In this document: piece after piece, positions 31,400 through 39,934 of the stretch
Numbering within the stretch: position 1 is the stretch's first letter
Layout of the letters: the number at the start of each line of letters is the position of its first letter
NCBI RefSeq assembly: GCF_000515415.1
Contig: NZ_KI911783.1
Location: forward strand, 350,501 to 414,500
Direction: 5' to 3'
Length of the DNA: 64,000 nucleotides
Source: Bradyrhizobium sp. WSM1417
Lineage (GTDB): Bacteria > Pseudomonadota > Alphaproteobacteria > Rhizobiales > Xanthobacteraceae
Translations under genes and position numbers: made by a program
The notes under the pieces: model-generated
What the model saw: the letters and a program-made list of their open reading frames with translations, nothing else
The model's database searches: none
Told to the model about the DNA's origin: nothing

Positions 31400-31594
31400 G
31401 CAAGTGTCCTTTCGCTACCTCAAACGCGTTGAGCTGCTGACCGTTCCTTCAGAGGAACCAACGCTGTCGCGGTTTGCTGTCGAATGGAAAGACCAGAAAG
31501 CGCGCGCAGCACAGTGCTCCTTCATCTCGGTTGCATCTTCTGCTACAACACATCCTGGGATAGCATGACGCATCCCTGCGATCAGGAGAGAGCA

Positions 31595-31861
31595 ATGAAA
31601 GCTTCGGTTTTGGCGTTAGGCGGCTTGATCATCTTGTCGATCACATCAGCCAACGCAGCTCCCAAAGCCACGGCCGCCCCGACCACGGCGGTCAGCCCGG
31701 TCGCGTGTTCCACCTCGGGTGGCGGCTTTGGGAGCTACCCGTCAGGCTGCCGAAACGGAGCAAACTTCAAGACCTACAATGAGTGCAAGGAATCAGGCGT
31801 CAAGCGCGGCTGGCGACACGAAGATATGGCGTGGTACTGCAGCGGTCTGGGACTGCAATAG
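31595..31861 (+). CDS. Small secreted cysteine-containing protein
   Basis: 88 residues from ATG 31595, with AGGAG seven bases upstream. Signal peptide VLALGGLIILSITSANA, cleaved after ANA. The mature part of about 65 residues has a Thr/Ala linker and four cysteines (VACST, SGCRNG, NECKESG, WYCSG). Family not recognised; likely a disulfide-bonded periplasmic protein. Confidence 0.75.
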   Translation: MKASVLALGGLIILSITSANAAPKATAAPTTAVSPVACSTSGGGFGSYPSGCRNGANFKTYNECKESGVKRGWRHEDMAWYCSGLGLQ

Positions 31862-31950
31862 CGCGGTCATTGTGCATTTCATGGCCGCAGGGGCGAACAG
31901 CCATTGTGCTGTATACGGCCGCGGACCTACAGCGACGGTTGGAGCGTCCC

Positions 31951-32411
31951 ATGGAATGCACAATCCGGCCCGCACTCGTAGATGATGCCGATGAGATCAG
32001 CGTGGTCATCTTACGGGCGCTGCGGGAAACGAACGCGAAGGACTACGCGGACGAGATCATCGAAAGGATCGCGCATAGTTTCAGTCCAGATGCCGTACGG
32101 CGGCTGATCGGACAACGCACCGTGTTTGTCGCCACGATCCGCAGCCGCATCGTTGCGACCGCAGTCTCGACGGAAGCGTGGTCCGCACGGTCTTCGTCGC
32201 TCCCGATGTTCAGGCCCGGGGCATCGGCAAGCTGCTGATGGTCGAGATCGAGCATACCGCACGCGAGCGCAACATCCCTTCGTTGACCCTCTCTTCGTCA
32301 GTCACCGCTGAGGCCTTCTACGCCCGGCTCGGGTTCAACGGCGTGCGCGACAACTATCATGGCGACGAACGCACGATCGTCATGGAGCGATTGCTAAAGG
32401 ACCCGACCTAG
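31951..32411 (+). pseudogene. GNAT-family N-acetyltransferase, frameshifted
   Basis: Two overlapping frames encode one acetyltransferase. The first (ATG 31951, MECTIRPALVDDADEISVVI) reaches the central strand VATIRSRIVATA at 32163. It then needs a -1 shift into the second frame, SLDGSVVRTVFVAPDVQARG, which carries the acetyl-CoA motif V-x-P-x-x-Q-x-x-G-I-G and the C-terminal FYARLGF. One base appears missing near 32163. Without the shift the first frame runs on only to 32238 in unrelated residues. It could be a genuine decay or a sequencing error. Confidence 0.8.
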
Positions 32412-32464
32412 ATCCGGTTTGGACTGTTCTCTGGGATTCAGCGGGCGCGGGCTTATTGTATCGC

Positions 32465-33865
32465 CTACCGCCGCGCGGCGAGCACGTTCGAAGGAGGGGT
32501 TTGCAACGCTGCGCGCCTCTCGCTGAGGGCATGATCGAACAGTTCGAGCACCAGGCCGAAGGCTGCCAGCTCCTCTTCCTCGATGGCGCCGTCATCGTAG
32601 CAGCCGAGCGTTTCCTCTATGATGCTGTCAACCTCCTGCTGCATGGCCAGCAGCTCATGGTCGAACTCTGCAGTGCGCACCTTGGAAACCAGCGCCAGAA
32701 TTCTGTTGCGATGGCCAGTGTTCTCGTCGCGTTCATCCCGATTCAGATATTGACGCAGCCAGGCGCCCGCCGAGCCAATGCCGGAGAGAAGCAGGAGCGC
32801 AAACCAGAAGTAGTCGCCGTACCTGTCGAGGAAGGTGCGCTCAGTGCCGTCGATCACGGCCGCCGCTCCCCGGTGAACCGGCAGCTCGGCTTCTTTCTCA
32901 GTGTCCGGCTTGGTGATTTGCGCAGCGCCTGGTACCTGCCTGGCAATCGCCTGGCGGAGGGCGAATTGCTGGCGGTAAAACGCCGCCACTGTGGTTTCGG
33001 ACAAGGCATTCCGCGCTACGATCAAATGGCTGACACTGACGGTCTCCACCTTGTCATCCGGCCGGGCTGGATTCGCATTGAAAATGCTTGGCGGAATTTC
33101 CTCCGATTCATAACGCGGATGCTTCAGGGCGATGGCTTCCGATGCGTCGATCGCGAGAAATTTCGGCTCGCCACGCGTCCGGGCGGTCGCGGCAATCGCG
33201 TCGGCGGTTATCTTGCTATCGAGCGGACCGACCGCCATGAAGGCGTCGAGGCTCGGGTCACGCGCCAGCTCCTCAAGCTGGCCCGTGCCGAATTGAGCGA
33301 CCGTGACCTTGTCCGGCTCCACACCGGCGGCGCTCAGGATGACTCTCAGCAACGCGGCGTTCGCTGGGGTCGCGCCAATCACCCCCACCTTATGCCCAGC
33401 GAGATCTGCGACCTCCTTGATTTTCGGCGCCGGCTTTCGCTTGGAGCCCTTGCCCGCCGGTCCCGAAGAAGACCACAGCACGACGAAGTTCTTGCGCAAG
33501 ATGACGACTGTTTGCGCGTCGGCCGGCATTTCCAGATCGCCGCGACCCACCGCAAGATCGGCTTTGCCGGCACCGAGCAGGGCGAGAGCTTCGGCCGCTC
33601 CGGCGGTCGTGATCGGAGACAGCCTCACGGTCCTGCTCTCGTTGGCAAAGGCCTCGGTCATCGCCTCGATCACTTTGTGATCGTTGCTTCCCGGCGGTCC
33701 GACGGCAATCCGGAGCGTTATCGGCCGCAGCGCGTAATACAATGTACCCGCAGCAGCTCCGAAAACGAGAAACCCGATGGCTAAAATCAGCAGCAGGGTC
33801 TTCGTCTGTCTCCGCCCTCGGCGGGCTGCGTCACTGCGTTTCATCGGAGCATCAGACGAGGACAT
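32465..33865 (-). CDS. Membrane-anchored TAXI-family solute-binding protein
   Basis: 466 residues from ATG 33863-33865 (MSSSDAPMKRSDAARRGRRQ); an in-frame start at 34000 would add 45 unconserved residues. A single N-terminal helix (TKTLLLILAIGFLVFGAAAGTLYY) anchors an extracytoplasmic TAXI binding domain (ITLRIAVGPPGSNDHKVIEA, GKADLAVGRGDLEMPADAQ, AGHKVGVIGATPANAALLR). A second helix (YFWFALLLLSGIGSAGAWL) leads to a cytoplasmic tail of about 95 acidic helical residues. No TRAP permease is adjacent, so a sensing role is possible. Ligand unknown. Confidence 0.8.
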   Translation of the reverse strand: MSSSDAPMKRSDAARRGRRQTKTLLLILAIGFLVFGAAAGTLYYALRPITLRIAVGPPGSNDHKVIEAMTEAFANESRTVRLSPITTAGAAEALALLGAGKADLAVGRGDLEMPADAQTVVILRKNFVVLWSSSGPAGKGSKRKPAPKIKEVADLAGHKVGVIGATPANAALLRVILSAAGVEPDKVTVAQFGTGQLEELARDPSLDAFMAVGPLDSKITADAIAATARTRGEPKFLAIDASEAIALKHPRYESEEIPPSIFNANPARPDDKVETVSVSHLIVARNALSETTVAAFYRQQFALRQAIARQVPGAAQITKPDTEKEAELPVHRGAAAVIDGTERTFLDRYGDYFWFALLLLSGIGSAGAWLRQYLNRDERDENTGHRNRILALVSKVRTAEFDHELLAMQQEVDSIIEETLGCYDDGAIEEEELAAFGLVLELFDHALSERRAALQTPPSNVLAARR

Positions 33866-34047
33866 TTGCCGCTGCCGGTTGGAGGCCAAAATCGCTGCCT
33901 GTTTCGGAAGAGTATCACGCTGTTCTGGAAAACGATAATGTCCGAGCAGCACCAATAGTTTCTTGGAGCCGGCGTGAGCTCTTCGAGCTTGCATCATCAT
34001 CTCCGATTCCGCACTTCACGTCGCGATTGCCGGATTGACGCCACACT

Positions 34048-34122
34048 ACCTTGATCCTCCTCGCCAAATAGACCACCATCGTGCGATTGACCGCTCACGG
34101 TAGAATGGGCGAGGAAACGCGA
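34048..34122 (+). promoter_or_regulatory. Amidase leader, first copy of a duplicated 5' region
   Basis: About 75 bp that recur at 35830-35904. Shared blocks are ACCTTGATCCTCC, ATAGACCACCAT, ACCGCTCAC and AGAATGGGCGAGGAAACGCG. The last includes the ribosome site and ends just before the ATG in both copies. Likely promoter/operator plus ribosome site. Confidence 0.6.
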
Positions 34123-35745
34123 ATGTCCGAGCTTCCTGGATCTTGCCTGACTGAACGGACGCCGTCGGCGCCGACCATGCAGATGCTCGCGCACGCGCCG
34201 ATGAGCGACATCATCGATGCCTTGGCCGGCGGGCGGATCACCGCGAGGGCGCTGGCCGAATTCTATCTCGCGCGCATCGCGGCGTATGACCGCGACGGGC
34301 CTAAGCTCAACTCGGTCCGTGCACTCAATCCCGATGCGCTCGCGGGCACGCTCGACGGCACGAGGCCGTCGCCCCAGCGGCCGCTGGCGGGCGTCCCTAT
34401 CCTACTCAAGGACAATATCGCGACCGGGGACGAACAGCCGACCACGGCGGGCTCGCTGGCGCTGGAGAGTGCGCGCGCCAGGGATGACGCCACCATCGTC
34501 AAGCTGCTGCGGCGTGCCGGCGCGGTGATCCTGGGCAAGGCGAACCTGATGGAGTTCGCCAATATGCTCGCGATCGACATGCCCGCGGGCTATTCATCGC
34601 TCGGCGGCCAGGTGAAGAACCCCTATGCGCCCGCGCTGGACGATCGTGGGATTCCGGTGATGTCTCCAGGGGGATCGAGCTCGGGTTCGGCGGTCGCCGT
34701 GACAGCCGGCCTCTGCGCGGCCTCAATTGGCACGGAGACCTCAGGCTCGCTGCTGCATCCCGCCAGCCTGAACGGCCTCGTCACCGTGAAACCGACCGTC
34801 GGGCTGATCAGCCGCGCCGGCATCCTGCCGATTGCGCACAGCCAGGACACCGCCGGTCCGATGACGCGCACGGTGCGCGATGCCGCGATGCTGCTGAATG
34901 TGCTGGCTGCCAAGGACCCGCTCGACCCAGCGACGCAAGAGCAACGGCGGCCGGCCGACTACACCGCCGGCCTCGTCACCGACGCGATGAAGGGCGCGCG
35001 CATCGGCGTGCCGAGCGACCCCGCCGACCCGCTGAACGATTGCTATTACGGCAAGCTGCCGCCGAAGTCGGCCAAGCTGATGGCCGAGGTGATCAAGGTG
35101 CTGGAGGATCTCGGCGCCGTCATCGTGCAGGCCAGCATGCCGACACTTGGCTGGATCGGTGGACCGGGCACGACCATGGCCGTGCTCAACCGCAATCCGC
35201 TGAGCACCCACAAAGGCACGGTCGCAAGACCCCCGGTCGTCTTTCTGTACGAGATGAAGCACGGTCTCAATCTCTATCTGCGGGAATGGGCGACCAACAC
35301 TGACATCAAGACCATGGCCGACATCGTGGCCTTCAACGCAGCGAACGCCGACAATGCGCTCCGTTTCGGACAGGACCACTTCCTCGCCGCTGACCTGACC
35401 AGGGGCGATCTGAGCGAGCCCGAGTACAAGTCCGCACGTGCCATGGACCTGCTCTCCGCCAGGACGCGCGGAATGGACGCCTATATGAACCAGCACGAGC
35501 TCGACGCGGTGCTGTTCCCCGGCGCCTACGGCGCCATAATCGCCGCCAAGGCGGGCTATCCCAGCGTCATGGTGCCTGGCGGCTTCGTCTCGGGGACGAA
35601 CGACGGCAAAGACACGCCCGACTATCCGCTCGGCGTCACCTTCGCAGGGCGCGCCTGGAGCGAGCACAAGCTGCTGCGTCTGGCGTATGCCTTCGAGCAA
35701 GCAACGAACGCACGCAAGCCGCCGCCGGGTTTGCCCGAGCTGTGA
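34123..35745 (+). CDS. Amidase signature family hydrolase
   Basis: 540 residues from ATG 34123, preceded by GAGGAA about six bases upstream; an in-frame GTG at 34081 lies in the shared leader and is rejected. The Ser-cisSer-Lys triad is intact: Lys in PILLKDNIATG, cis-Ser in SPGGSSSGSAVAV, nucleophile Ser in GTETSGSLLHPAS. These enzymes hydrolyse C-N bonds of amides, ureas or related compounds; the substrate is not predictable. There is no signal peptide. The downstream truncated dehydrogenase shares its leader, which suggests common control. Confidence 0.92.
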   Translation: MSELPGSCLTERTPSAPTMQMLAHAPMSDIIDALAGGRITARALAEFYLARIAAYDRDGPKLNSVRALNPDALAGTLDGTRPSPQRPLAGVPILLKDNIATGDEQPTTAGSLALESARARDDATIVKLLRRAGAVILGKANLMEFANMLAIDMPAGYSSLGGQVKNPYAPALDDRGIPVMSPGGSSSGSAVAVTAGLCAASIGTETSGSLLHPASLNGLVTVKPTVGLISRAGILPIAHSQDTAGPMTRTVRDAAMLLNVLAAKDPLDPATQEQRRPADYTAGLVTDAMKGARIGVPSDPADPLNDCYYGKLPPKSAKLMAEVIKVLEDLGAVIVQASMPTLGWIGGPGTTMAVLNRNPLSTHKGTVARPPVVFLYEMKHGLNLYLREWATNTDIKTMADIVAFNAANADNALRFGQDHFLAADLTRGDLSEPEYKSARAMDLLSARTRGMDAYMNQHELDAVLFPGAYGAIIAAKAGYPSVMVPGGFVSGTNDGKDTPDYPLGVTFAGRAWSEHKLLRLAYAFEQATNARKPPPGLPEL

Positions 35746-35829
35746 TGTCGCCCGCGTCAGCGCGAGCTTGCGAGACCAAACCGTCATTCCGCGGCGCCAG
35801 TTGGCCCGAGCCCGGAATGGCGGTGGACC

Positions 35830-35904
35830 ACCTTGATCCTCCCTGCCACATAGACCACCATTGCCTCCTTACCGCTCACACCAAGAATGGGCGAGGAAAC
35901 GCGC
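35830..35904 (+). promoter_or_regulatory. Second copy of the amidase-type leader
   Basis: Same blocks as 34048-34122 (ACCTTGATCCTCC, ATAGACCACCAT, ACCGCTCAC, AGAATGGGCGAGGAAACGCG), roughly 85% alike by eye with small offsets in the middle. It now precedes only a truncated dehydrogenase start. Confidence 0.6.
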
Positions 35905-36006
35905 ATGTATGCAACTCCCGGATTTGGCCTCATCGAGCGCGCCCGCGCCGTCGCGCCGCTCATTGCCGACGCGGCGACTGGCGTAGCAACCATTAAGTCT
36001 GGATGA
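35905..36006 (+). pseudogene. Truncated 5' end of an acyl-CoA dehydrogenase-like gene
   Basis: ATG 35905 opens a 33-codon frame. Residues 9-22 (LIERARAVAPLIAD) match the intact dehydrogenase at 38562 (LVERARAIAPLIAS), including nearly identical DNA. After about 35978 the similarity stops, and the frame runs into the 3' end of the IS110 transposase gene and stops. The rest of the gene is not found on the other side of the transposase. Confidence 0.75.
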
Positions 36007-36946
36007 CGTTTTCGCGCCAGGGCGTACCTCTGGCAACGACAGTGTTGGCATAGATCAGGAGCTTCCTGGCGCAAGCCACCATAGCGACGTTGTGGGCTTT
36101 CCCCGCGGCCGTGAGACGGCTGTAGAGGTTGATCAAGGCCTTATTCCAGCGGAAGGCTGCGGGGAGCGCGGCGGCGTAGAGGGAGCGCCGAAGACGGCCC
36201 CGGCCCCCGGCGATGTGACGCTGGCCTTTGTATTTCCCGCTGTCGTCGTCGAAGGGAGCAAGACCTGCGAGCGCCGATGCCTGCTCCCGGTTGATGCGGC
36301 CGAGCTCGGGCATCCGGATAATCAGGGCAAGCGCGGTGCGTTCGCCAATGCCCGGAACGCTTATGACGAGATCAAGTCGGGCAGCCAGGTCGTGGTGATC
36401 GCGCAATTGCTTGGCAATGAGGCGTAGCTGCGCCAGTCTTCGCACCTTGAGCCGCGCAATGTCGGCGAGAACCATTCGTTTCAGGCGCGGTTCGGCAATG
36501 TGCTCGAGCCGGGTCTTGAAGCGAGCGATATCCTCTTCGATTTGCTCGACGAAGGTCAGGCCGTCGGCAAGTGCCGTCAGTCGCTGGTCCGCCCCTATCT
36601 CATGTGGTTCGATTGCGGTCGCACATGCGGCAATCAAAGCCGCATCGAGCGCATCATTTTTAGCCCTCTGGCGGTGCATGCGCGCAAAGGCCCGCACCTG
36701 GATCGGTTGGAGAACCAGAACGAGAAAACCTGCCGCCTGCAGGTGCCTGACCACACCACGTTCGTAACCACCGGTCGCCTCGATCCCGACGCGTTCGACT
36801 CCGGCCTTTGTCAGCTCCAAACGAAGTTGTTTCCAACCCCGCATTGAGTTTGCGACTTGTAAACGCTGAGTCTGTCCGCAAATCGCAACGTCCAGCTTGT
36901 CTTTGGCCGTATCGATGCCGGCCACAATCATGCTAGTCTTTTCCAT
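35993..36946 (-). CDS. IS110/IS1111 family transposase
   Basis: 317 residues from ATG 36944-36946 (MEKTSMIVAGIDTAKDKLDVA); an in-frame start at 36991 is possible. The DEDD catalytic residues are visible: D in GIDTAKDK, E in GIEATGGYERG, and the D pair in RAKNDALDAALIA. The C-terminal transposase-20 domain has VPGIGERTALALI and ELGRINREQASALAGLAPFDDDSGKYKG with the conserved Ser absent or shifted. The frame appears intact. It acts as a recombinase via a Holliday-junction-like mechanism, by family knowledge. Confidence 0.92.
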   Translation of the reverse strand: MEKTSMIVAGIDTAKDKLDVAICGQTQRLQVANSMRGWKQLRLELTKAGVERVGIEATGGYERGVVRHLQAAGFLVLVLQPIQVRAFARMHRQRAKNDALDAALIAACATAIEPHEIGADQRLTALADGLTFVEQIEEDIARFKTRLEHIAEPRLKRMVLADIARLKVRRLAQLRLIAKQLRDHHDLAARLDLVISVPGIGERTALALIIRMPELGRINREQASALAGLAPFDDDSGKYKGQRHIAGGRGRLRRSLYAAALPAAFRWNKALINLYSRLTAAGKAHNVAMVACARKLLIYANTVVARGTPWRENVIQT

Positions 36947-37077
36947 CTTCCTCGACCCTGCCTTGTGAAGCGAACCAAATTGTTCCGGCAACCATCCGGG
37001 TCCGATGAAGGTGCTGGCGCGATCACGCTACGGGGCAGCCACAAACTGCTCAGGATGGGTACGATCCGATCGCCAGC

Positions 37078-37109
37078 GGCCTGCTGCGGATTGCAGTCCG
37101 CAGCAGGCC
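37078..37109. repeat. 13-bp perfect palindrome
   Basis: GGCCTGCTGCGGA (37078-37090) and TCCGCAGCAGGCC (37097-37109) flank a 6-base loop. It has no T-run on either side, so a terminator is unlikely. It lies in the 338-bp gene-poor gap between the transposase and the MFS gene, in which I see no supported gene. Confidence 0.7.
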
Positions 37110-37329
37110 ATTCCTCACGGAACGGGTCGATGATATTCGATTCCGCTATTACAAGGATGGGTTGAGCTCTTGCGAAACCCATCACCCGAAGTGCAGTCCA
37201 GAAGTTTGTGAGTTTCGCTTCCGCTCTACTCATCCTGCGGGCTGATACCGCAGCCTTGCCCTCCCCCGGCAGATCGGTCACCATCCCTGCTGCGCACCAT
37301 CAACAAGACCAAAAGCGCAGAGGAACCGC

Positions 37330-38550
37330 ATGAGCAAGCCATCAGGCTTCAACTACGGCTGGGTCGTCGTCGCCGCGGGTGCGCTGATGACATGCGTCGG
37401 CTTCGGCACGATGCTGTCGCTTGCGGTCTTCCTGCAGCCGATCTCGGACTCGATGGGATGGTCGCGCGCCGGTGTGTCGGCGGCGGCGACGATCGATTTC
37501 CTCTGCATGGCTGCTGCCGCGTTTGTCTGGGGCACGCTGTCGGACCGGTTTGGCACCCGCATCGTGGTGCTTGCCGGAAGCGTTCTGTTGGGGCTCGGTC
37601 TCGTGGCCGCGAGCCAGGCCGCAAGCCTGTGGCAGTTCCAGCTGTACTTCGGCGTGCTGATCGGCATCGCCGCCGGCAGCTTCTACGCGCCGATGATGGC
37701 GCTCGCGAGCGCCTGGATCGAGACCCACCGCAGCCTCGCGGTGGCACTGGTCTCCGCCGGCATGGGCGTGTCGCCGGTGACGATCGCGCCGACCGCAAGC
37801 TGGCTGATCACCGCCTATGACTGGCGCATCGCGATGCTGGTGATCGGCATCGCCGCGTGGGCGCTGCTGATCCCCGCCAGCTTCCTGGTGCGCTCGGCGC
37901 CGGCAGCGGCCGGGCCCACAACGGCGAATGCCGCGCCGGAGATGGAGTTGACGGGGTCGCAGGCGCTGCGCACGCCGCAATTCATCGCGCTCGCGGCGGC
38001 GCATTTCGCCTGCTGCGCCGCGCATTCCGGCCCGATCTTTCACATGGTGTCCTATGCGATGGTGTGCGGCATCGCCCCGCTCACGGCAGTGACGGTCTAC
38101 AGTGTCGCCGGGGTCTCCGGGCTCGGCGGCCGCCTGCTGCTGGGCGCGGCTGCCGATCGCATCGGCGCCAAGCCGGTGCTGGTCGCCGGCCTGTTCGTGC
38201 AGGCGATGTGCATCGCGACTTATCTCGCGGTGGCGCAGCTCGGTGAATTCTACGCGCTGTCCGTCGTGTTCGGTCTCGCCTATGGCGGGGTGATGCCGCT
38301 CTATGCGGTGCTGGTCCGCGAGTTCTTCGGCGCGCGCATCATGGGCACGGTGTTCGGCGCGGTGTCGGCCTTCGCGAGCCTCGGCATGGCAATCGGGCCG
38401 TGGGCCGGCGGACTCGTGTTCGACAATTTCCAGCGCTACACATGGCTGCATGCGGGCTCCTTCGCAATCGGGCTTGCCGCCGTCGCGGTGGCACTGAGCT
38501 TCCCGACCAGGCGCCGGCAATCGCTCGACCTTGGCCGCGCCGCGGCCTGA
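37330..38550 (+). CDS. Major facilitator superfamily transporter
   Basis: 406 residues with 12 predicted membrane helices in two halves. The cytoplasmic loop 2-3 motif GTLSDRFGTRIV matches the MFS motif A (G-x-x-x-D-R-x-G). Similar to the oxalate/formate antiporter-like and monocarboxylate branch (GWVVVAAGALMTCVGFGTMLS). Substrate unknown, but it is followed after 11 bp by an acyl-CoA dehydrogenase-like flavoenzyme, so it may import that pathway's substrate. A GAGGAA-like site precedes the ATG. Confidence 0.9.
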   Translation: MSKPSGFNYGWVVVAAGALMTCVGFGTMLSLAVFLQPISDSMGWSRAGVSAAATIDFLCMAAAAFVWGTLSDRFGTRIVVLAGSVLLGLGLVAASQAASLWQFQLYFGVLIGIAAGSFYAPMMALASAWIETHRSLAVALVSAGMGVSPVTIAPTASWLITAYDWRIAMLVIGIAAWALLIPASFLVRSAPAAAGPTTANAAPEMELTGSQALRTPQFIALAAAHFACCAAHSGPIFHMVSYAMVCGIAPLTAVTVYSVAGVSGLGGRLLLGAAADRIGAKPVLVAGLFVQAMCIATYLAVAQLGEFYALSVVFGLAYGGVMPLYAVLVREFFGARIMGTVFGAVSAFASLGMAIGPWAGGLVFDNFQRYTWLHAGSFAIGLAAVAVALSFPTRRRQSLDLGRAAA

Positions 38551-38561
38551 CGAGGTGGCGC

Positions 38562-39728
38562 ATGAACAGGTCGCAAGTCTTCGATCAAGGCCTTGATCTC
38601 GTCGAACGTGCCCGCGCCATCGCGCCGCTCATTGCCAGCGAAGCCGACGAGATCGAGCGGACGCGGCGGCTGACGCCGGCCGTCGTCTCCGCGCTGATCG
38701 AGAACGGGCTCTACCGCGCGCTGCTGCCGCAGAGCCTCGGCGGCACTGAAGCGCCGCCGGAAGCCTTCATGCAGATGCTGGAGGAGATCGCGAAGGCGGA
38801 TGCCTCCACCGCATGGTGCCTCGGTCAATGCACGGTCTGCGCGATGATCGCGGCGTCACTCGACCACGACACCGCGCAGGAGATCTTCAACACGTCGCCG
38901 GGCATCCTCGCCTGGGGCGCGATCGGGCATGAGGCGCGGGCGGTTGAAGGCGGCTATCGCGTCACGGCGCGCTGGGATTTTGCCTCGGGCTCGCGGCAGG
39001 CGAGCTGGCTCGGGGCGCATGTCCGCATCGTCGGGGCCGACGGCGCGCCGCGGAAAAATGCCGACGGCTCGGCGGAGGTGCGCACCATCCTGTTTCCGGT
39101 CGCGAGCGCCGTGCTGCACGACGTCTGGCAGGCGATCGGGCTCGCGGGCACCGGCACCGATTCCTACGAGGTCGCCGACCTGTTCGTCCCCGAGCGCTTC
39201 ACCGCGTTTCGTGACGTGCCGTCCGCGCTGCGCGAGCAGGGTCCACTTTACAGGATCGGCACCGGTTCGACATTCAGCCTCGGCTTTGCCGCGGTGTCGC
39301 TCGGCGTGGCGCGCGCCACGCTGGATGCCGCCATCGCGCTGGCGCGCGGCAAGCATCAGTCGCTGGCAGCCAGCGCCATGCGCGACAACGGGGCGGTCCA
39401 GGGCCTGATCGGCCGCACCGAGGGCGACCTGCGGGCCGCGCGCGCCTATCTCTATGCGACAGCAAGCGCGATGTGGCGCGATCTCTGCGCGACCGGCGAA
39501 TTCAGCGCGGCGCATCGGAGCTCGGTTCGCCTCGCCGCGACCTGGACCATTCACCAGTCGGCCAGGGTGGTCGACACCGCCTACCACATGGCGGGCGCCA
39601 CGGCCGTATTCCGCAGCAATCCGTTCGAGCGCCGCTTTCGCGACATGCACGCCATCGCGCAGCAGATCCAGGCGCGCGACACGCATTACGAAGATGTCGG
39701 TAAGATGATCCTTTCAGGGGACCGCTGA
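38562..39728 (+). CDS. Acyl-CoA dehydrogenase-like flavoprotein (group D monooxygenase type)
   Basis: 388 residues from ATG 38562, 11 bp after the MFS gene. The N-terminal helical domain (ERARAIAPLIASEADEIERTRRLTP), middle strand domain (GYRVTARWDFASGSRQASWLGA) and C-terminal helices (VRLAATWTIHQSARVVDTAYHMAGATAVFRSNPFERRFRDMHAI) resemble the HsaA/DszC-type flavin-dependent monooxygenases rather than classical acyl-CoA dehydrogenases. The latter ends with a DxH-like segment. Such enzymes use reduced flavin supplied by a separate reductase, not seen here. Substrate unknown; the operon suggests catabolism of an imported compound. Confidence 0.88.
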   Translation: MNRSQVFDQGLDLVERARAIAPLIASEADEIERTRRLTPAVVSALIENGLYRALLPQSLGGTEAPPEAFMQMLEEIAKADASTAWCLGQCTVCAMIAASLDHDTAQEIFNTSPGILAWGAIGHEARAVEGGYRVTARWDFASGSRQASWLGAHVRIVGADGAPRKNADGSAEVRTILFPVASAVLHDVWQAIGLAGTGTDSYEVADLFVPERFTAFRDVPSALREQGPLYRIGTGSTFSLGFAAVSLGVARATLDAAIALARGKHQSLAASAMRDNGAVQGLIGRTEGDLRAARAYLYATASAMWRDLCATGEFSAAHRSSVRLAATWTIHQSARVVDTAYHMAGATAVFRSNPFERRFRDMHAIAQQIQARDTHYEDVGKMILSGDR

Positions 39729-39934
39729 CGTCGACCAGTTGCGAAAGTGCACGCACGCTGACCTATATTGAGTTCGCATCCAGCGTCTTCGCCGCTGAAC
39801 CTTTGTCAATTTTCCCGGACCAATTTCTATAGCTACAAAAACGACAGCTTTTCCGCTGTGACCGCGCCGACCATTTGGACGTGATAGTTCTGAATTGCTT
39901 TTTAGCGCGCCGATTTGCGCAAGAGAGGTCCGTT

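Larger units (their letters stand above)
35988..37110. mobile_element. IS110-family insertion element, ends not defined
   Basis: Includes the transposase gene and part of its noncoding flank. IS110 elements usually lack terminal inverted repeats, so the limits are approximate: the left limit follows the loss of dehydrogenase similarity, the right limit includes the palindrome at 37078-37109, which might or might not belong to it. Confidence 0.5.

Noticed and set aside
31215..31403. 62-codon minus-strand frame MHDREIRSG...
   Set aside because: It overlaps the FPASDP-motif gene in another frame and has no ribosome site or recognisable motif; the overlapping frame has the conserved motif.
36928..37284. 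118-codon minus-strand frame beginning MVTDLPGEG
   Set aside because: It extends into the transposase gene in another frame and crosses the 13-bp palindrome; parts resemble a phantom translation seen around rhizobial repeats (recalled). No ribosome site.
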